A DNA stretch of 64,000 nucleotides from the NCBI RefSeq assembly GCF_003332305.1, contig NZ_QOIO01000006.1, positions 62,001 to 126,000 of the forward strand, in the 5' to 3' direction. Shown here in pieces: positions 61,932 to 64,000 of the stretch. The position numbers were made by a program, and so were the translations under genes. The stretch's first letter is position 1. Each line of letters opens with the position of its first letter. The stretch comes from Microvirga aerophila (GTDB lineage Bacteria > Pseudomonadota > Alphaproteobacteria > Rhizobiales > Beijerinckiaceae). The notes beneath the pieces were generated by a model. It was not told the origin of the DNA and did not search any database. It saw only the letters and a program-made list of their open reading frames with translations.

Positions 61932-62672
61932 ATGAATCCGGCTGATGTGGCCCAGGCCGCCCCTGTGGTGCACGACATGTCCCTGTTCGGCCTGTTCTGG
62001 CAGGCGCATTTCGTCGTCAAGCTCGTGATGGTGGGGCTGCTTGCGGCGTCCGTCTGGTGCTGGGCGATCATCGTCGACAAGACCCTGCTCTACACCCGCA
62101 CCAAGCGCGCCATGGACCGGTTCGAGGAAGTGTTCTGGTCGGGCCAGTCCCTGGAGGAGCTCTACCGCTCCCTCCAGAGCCGCACGCCCACGGGTCTCTC
62201 GGCGGTGTTCGTGGCGGCCATGCGCGAGTGGAAGCGCTCCTTCGAGGGCTCGGGCCGCTCGTTCCAGAGCCTGCCGCAGCGCATCGACAAGGTTCTCGAC
62301 GTCACCATCCAGCGCGAGGTGGAGCGCCTTAATGCCCGCCTGACGGTGCTGGCCTCCATCGGCTCCGCCGGCCCCTATATCGGCCTCTTCGGCACGGTGA
62401 TAGGCATCATGAATTCGTTCACGTCCATCGCGGCTTCCAAGAACACCAGCCTGGCGGTGGTGGCCCCGGGCATCGCCGAGGCGCTGTTCGCCACCGCCAT
62501 CGGCCTCTTCGCGGCCATTCCGGCGGTTTTGGCCTACAACAAGCTCCAGTCGGAAGTGGGCAAGCTGCAGTCGCGGCTCGAAGGCTTCGCGGACGAGTTC
62601 TCGGCCATCCTGTCGCGCCAGATCGATGAGCGCATGGGACATGGAACCCACCACCCGGCGAACGCGGCGTAG
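61932..62672 (+). CDS. tolQ: Tol-Pal system proton channel TolQ
   Basis: 246 residues, three membrane helices. The channel helices contain G-S-A-G-P-Y-I-G-L-F-G-T-V-I-G-I-M and A-P-G-I-A-E-A-L-F-A-T-A-I-G-L-F-A. With TolR it uses the proton gradient to drive TolA and pull the outer membrane in at division. The 176-base gap before it holds TTAAC-like motifs and probably a promoter of its own. Confidence 0.95.
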   Translation: MNPADVAQAAPVVHDMSLFGLFWQAHFVVKLVMVGLLAASVWCWAIIVDKTLLYTRTKRAMDRFEEVFWSGQSLEELYRSLQSRTPTGLSAVFVAAMREWKRSFEGSGRSFQSLPQRIDKVLDVTIQREVERLNARLTVLASIGSAGPYIGLFGTVIGIMNSFTSIAASKNTSLAVVAPGIAEALFATAIGLFAAIPAVLAYNKLQSEVGKLQSRLEGFADEFSAILSRQIDERMGHGTHHPANAA

Positions 62673-62683
62673 GGGAAGCGGTC

Positions 62684-63124
62684 ATGGCAACCAGCACAGG
62701 CATGGCGGGCGGACGCCGCCGCAGGCGGAGCCGGCGCGGAGGCGCCATCAACGAGATCAACATGACGCCGTTCATCGACGTCATGCTCGTGCTCCTCATC
62801 ATTTTCATGGTAGCGGCTCCCATGATGACCGTTGGCGTGCCCTTGGACCTGCCGCAGACCACGGCCGCGCCCCTCAACATGGATTCCAAGCCTGTGACCC
62901 TCTCCATCAAGGAGACGGGACAGATCTTCATCGGCGACGCCGAACTGACGGACGACGCTATCGTGGGCAAGCTCGCGGAAGTCTCGAAGCAAGGCTTCGA
63001 CGAGCGTATCTTCGTGCGCGGCGCAAAACAGGTGGATTATGGCCGGGTCGCACAGATCATGTCGCTGGTGACATCGGCCGGCTACAAGCGGGTTGCGCTC
63101 GTGACAGAGCCCGACCAGCGCTGA
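62684..63124 (+). CDS. tolR: Tol-Pal system protein TolR
   Basis: 146 residues. E-I-N-M-T-P-F-I-D-V-M-L-V-L-L-I-I-F is the single membrane helix with the essential Asp, followed by a periplasmic domain ending S-A-G-Y-K-R-V-A-L-V-T. The Arg-rich start (G-G-R-R-R-R-R-S-R-R) is basic cytosolic. Eleven bases after tolQ. Confidence 0.95.
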   Translation: MATSTGMAGGRRRRRSRRGGAINEINMTPFIDVMLVLLIIFMVAAPMMTVGVPLDLPQTTAAPLNMDSKPVTLSIKETGQIFIGDAELTDDAIVGKLAEVSKQGFDERIFVRGAKQVDYGRVAQIMSLVTSAGYKRVALVTEPDQR

Positions 63125-63149
63125 CGAGACGGACAAGGGGCAGGCAGCC

Positions 63150-64000
63150 GTGGCGTTGAAGCTTAAATTCAACCCTTCCGAACCAGGGTTCTGGGTCTCG
63201 GGCGTCGCGCATGCGGCGATCCTGGCCGCAGCCATGGTCGGCCTGTCGTCCGTGAGCGAATTTCCCGAGGCGCAGGAAGGTATTCCGGTCGAAATCATCA
63301 CCGACAACCAGCTCTCCCAGATCACCAAGGGCGAGAAGACCGCCAAGGAAGTCCTGAACAATCCCAAGCCCCGCGCCGACCGGGTCGCCGACAAGACGGA
63401 GGAGCGCGATCCCGGCGAGGACAAGCGCGATGCGCCGGCCCCGCCCAAGCGCCCGGAGGAGATGAAGGTCGCCGACAAGGAAGAGCCCGTCGCGGCTCAG
63501 CCTCCGCCGCCGCCCCCTCCGCCGAAGCCGTCTCAAGCCGAGGCTGAGGCGAAGGCCGAGGAAGCCCGGAAAATGGCGGAGACGAAAGCCGAAGCCGAGG
63601 CCATAGAGCAGGCTGCCGAGAAGGCGAAAGCCGAGGCGGAAGCCAAGGCCGAGGCGGACGCTGAAGCAAAGGCCGAAGCCGAAGCGAAGGCCAGAGCCGT
63701 CGCGGAAGCCAAGGCGAAGGCAAAGGCCGAAGCAGAGGCCAAAGCCAAGGCGGAGGCCGAGGCCAAGAAAATCGCCGACGCCAAGGCAAAGGCGGAAGCC
63801 GAAGCCAAGGCTCGCAAGGAGGCGCAGGCTGCCAAAAAGCTCGACATGGGCGACATCAAGCAGTTCCTCGACAACAAGGACAGGAACCAGTCCACTGGCG
63901 CCACCGGAGCGGAGGTCCAGAAGACCGCCTCGCTCGGCACCGCCACGGGAACGTCCGCCAAGCTCAACCCGAGCATGCGTGACGCCTTGATGGGAATCCT
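63150..64000 (+). CDS. tolA: TolA, cell-envelope integrity protein (3' end beyond window)
   Basis: Open from GTG 63150 to the window edge (283 codons). One membrane helix near residues 14-32 (V-S-G-V-A-H-A-A-I-L-A-A-A-M-V-G), a Pro-rich linker with a run of ten prolines (near residue 118), then about 100 residues of Ala/Lys/Glu coiled coil (A-E-A-K-A-E-A and relatives), then the beginning of the C-terminal part D-M-G-D-I-K-Q-F-L. AAGGGG lies nine bases before the start. It links TolQR to Pal across the periplasm. tolB and pal are expected next. Confidence 0.93.
   Translation, partial: MALKLKFNPSEPGFWVSGVAHAAILAAAMVGLSSVSEFPEAQEGIPVEIITDNQLSQITKGEKTAKEVLNNPKPRADRVADKTEERDPGEDKRDAPAPPKRPEEMKVADKEEPVAAQPPPPPPPPKPSQAEAEAKAEEARKMAETKAEAEAIEQAAEKAKAEAEAKAEADAEAKAEAEAKARAVAEAKAKAKAEAEAKAKAEAEAKKIADAKAKAEAEAKARKEAQAAKKLDMGDIKQFLDNKDRNQSTGATGAEVQKTASLGTATGTSAKLNPSMRDALMGI

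Noticed and set aside
63520-63840. Tandem DNA repeat
   Set aside because: The periodic GCCGAAGCC-like sequence encodes the TolA Ala/Lys/Glu coiled coil and needs no other explanation.
1-64000. CRISPR arrays, prophage, insertion sequences, integrases
   Set aside because: No regularly spaced direct repeats, transposase motifs or phage structural genes were seen anywhere in the window.

Overview
The window is chromosomal DNA of a high-G+C alphaproteobacterium. Rhizobiales (Hyphomicrobiales) is the best fit, and a Microvirga/Methylobacterium-like genus is my guess. The evidence is a set of gene families largely confined to that group: CpdR, GapR (DUF2312) next to DUF1244, TrcR (DUF1013), RcdA (DUF1465), DUF1036, DUF1192, DUF4164, aa3-type oxidase subunit IV beside a three-piece transhydrogenase, a cysteine-free L36 and TTG-started ruvA/ruvB. 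I see no phage, integrase, transposase, plasmid gene or CRISPR array. This is mostly core chromosome with a few accessory insertions.

Layout. 1-10.4 kb: end of an alpha/beta hydrolase, hisN, an MFS transporter, an MmgR/suhB-type sRNA, hutG, cpdR, tRNA-Val(GAC), rpmJ, a TPR protein, pyk with a DUF1036 gene, an EamA exporter, then a second hutG-like gene, DUF1244 and gapR. 10.4-19.5 kb: a LysR/old-yellow-enzyme divergent pair, a secreted protein, otsA, a DUF882 protein, a YcbB-type L,D-transpeptidase and a degenerate sigma-54-activator-like regulator. 19.6-31.5 kb: a palindromic repeat, an oligoendopeptidase F, a secreted sugar-dehydrogenase/RTX fusion, an ABC1 kinase, a GT4 glycosyltransferase, cox subunit IV plus pntAA-pntAB-pntB, a GNAT enzyme and a secreted orphan. 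31.6-43.1 kb: TPR lipoprotein, rpsU, purEK, two divergent DUF465 genes, a TauE/SafE exporter, prpE, trcR, DUF1192, a candidate sRNA, rcdA, rpmE, an ABC exporter and DUF3606.

43.2-64 kb: an operon-like run on the minus strand of a MotA/TolQ-like and a MotB/OmpA-like pair, then suhB, a SEL1 protein and a ThiE-like protein. It is followed by the central-carbon operon tkt-gap-pgk-fba. On the plus strand come DUF4164-zapA, a GNAT enzyme, 6S RNA, the 5-formyl-THF cyclo-ligase, a YmdB-type phosphoesterase, exoD, yebC, ruvC, ruvA, an AT-rich membrane orphan, ruvB, ybgC, tolQ, tolR and the first part of tolA, which runs off the end.

Themes. Four proteins of the CtrA/cell-cycle network (CpdR, GapR, TrcR, RcdA) plus ZapA lie in this stretch, and a near-consensus CtrA box precedes rcdA. 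Envelope maintenance is heavily represented: L,D-transpeptidase, DUF882, Tol, a second stator pair and SEL1/TPR proteins. The least explained items are the sRNA candidate at 39.8 kb, the regulator lacking its ATPase and GAFTGA motifs, the structured rpmJ leader, and the AT-rich gene splitting ruvA from ruvB.
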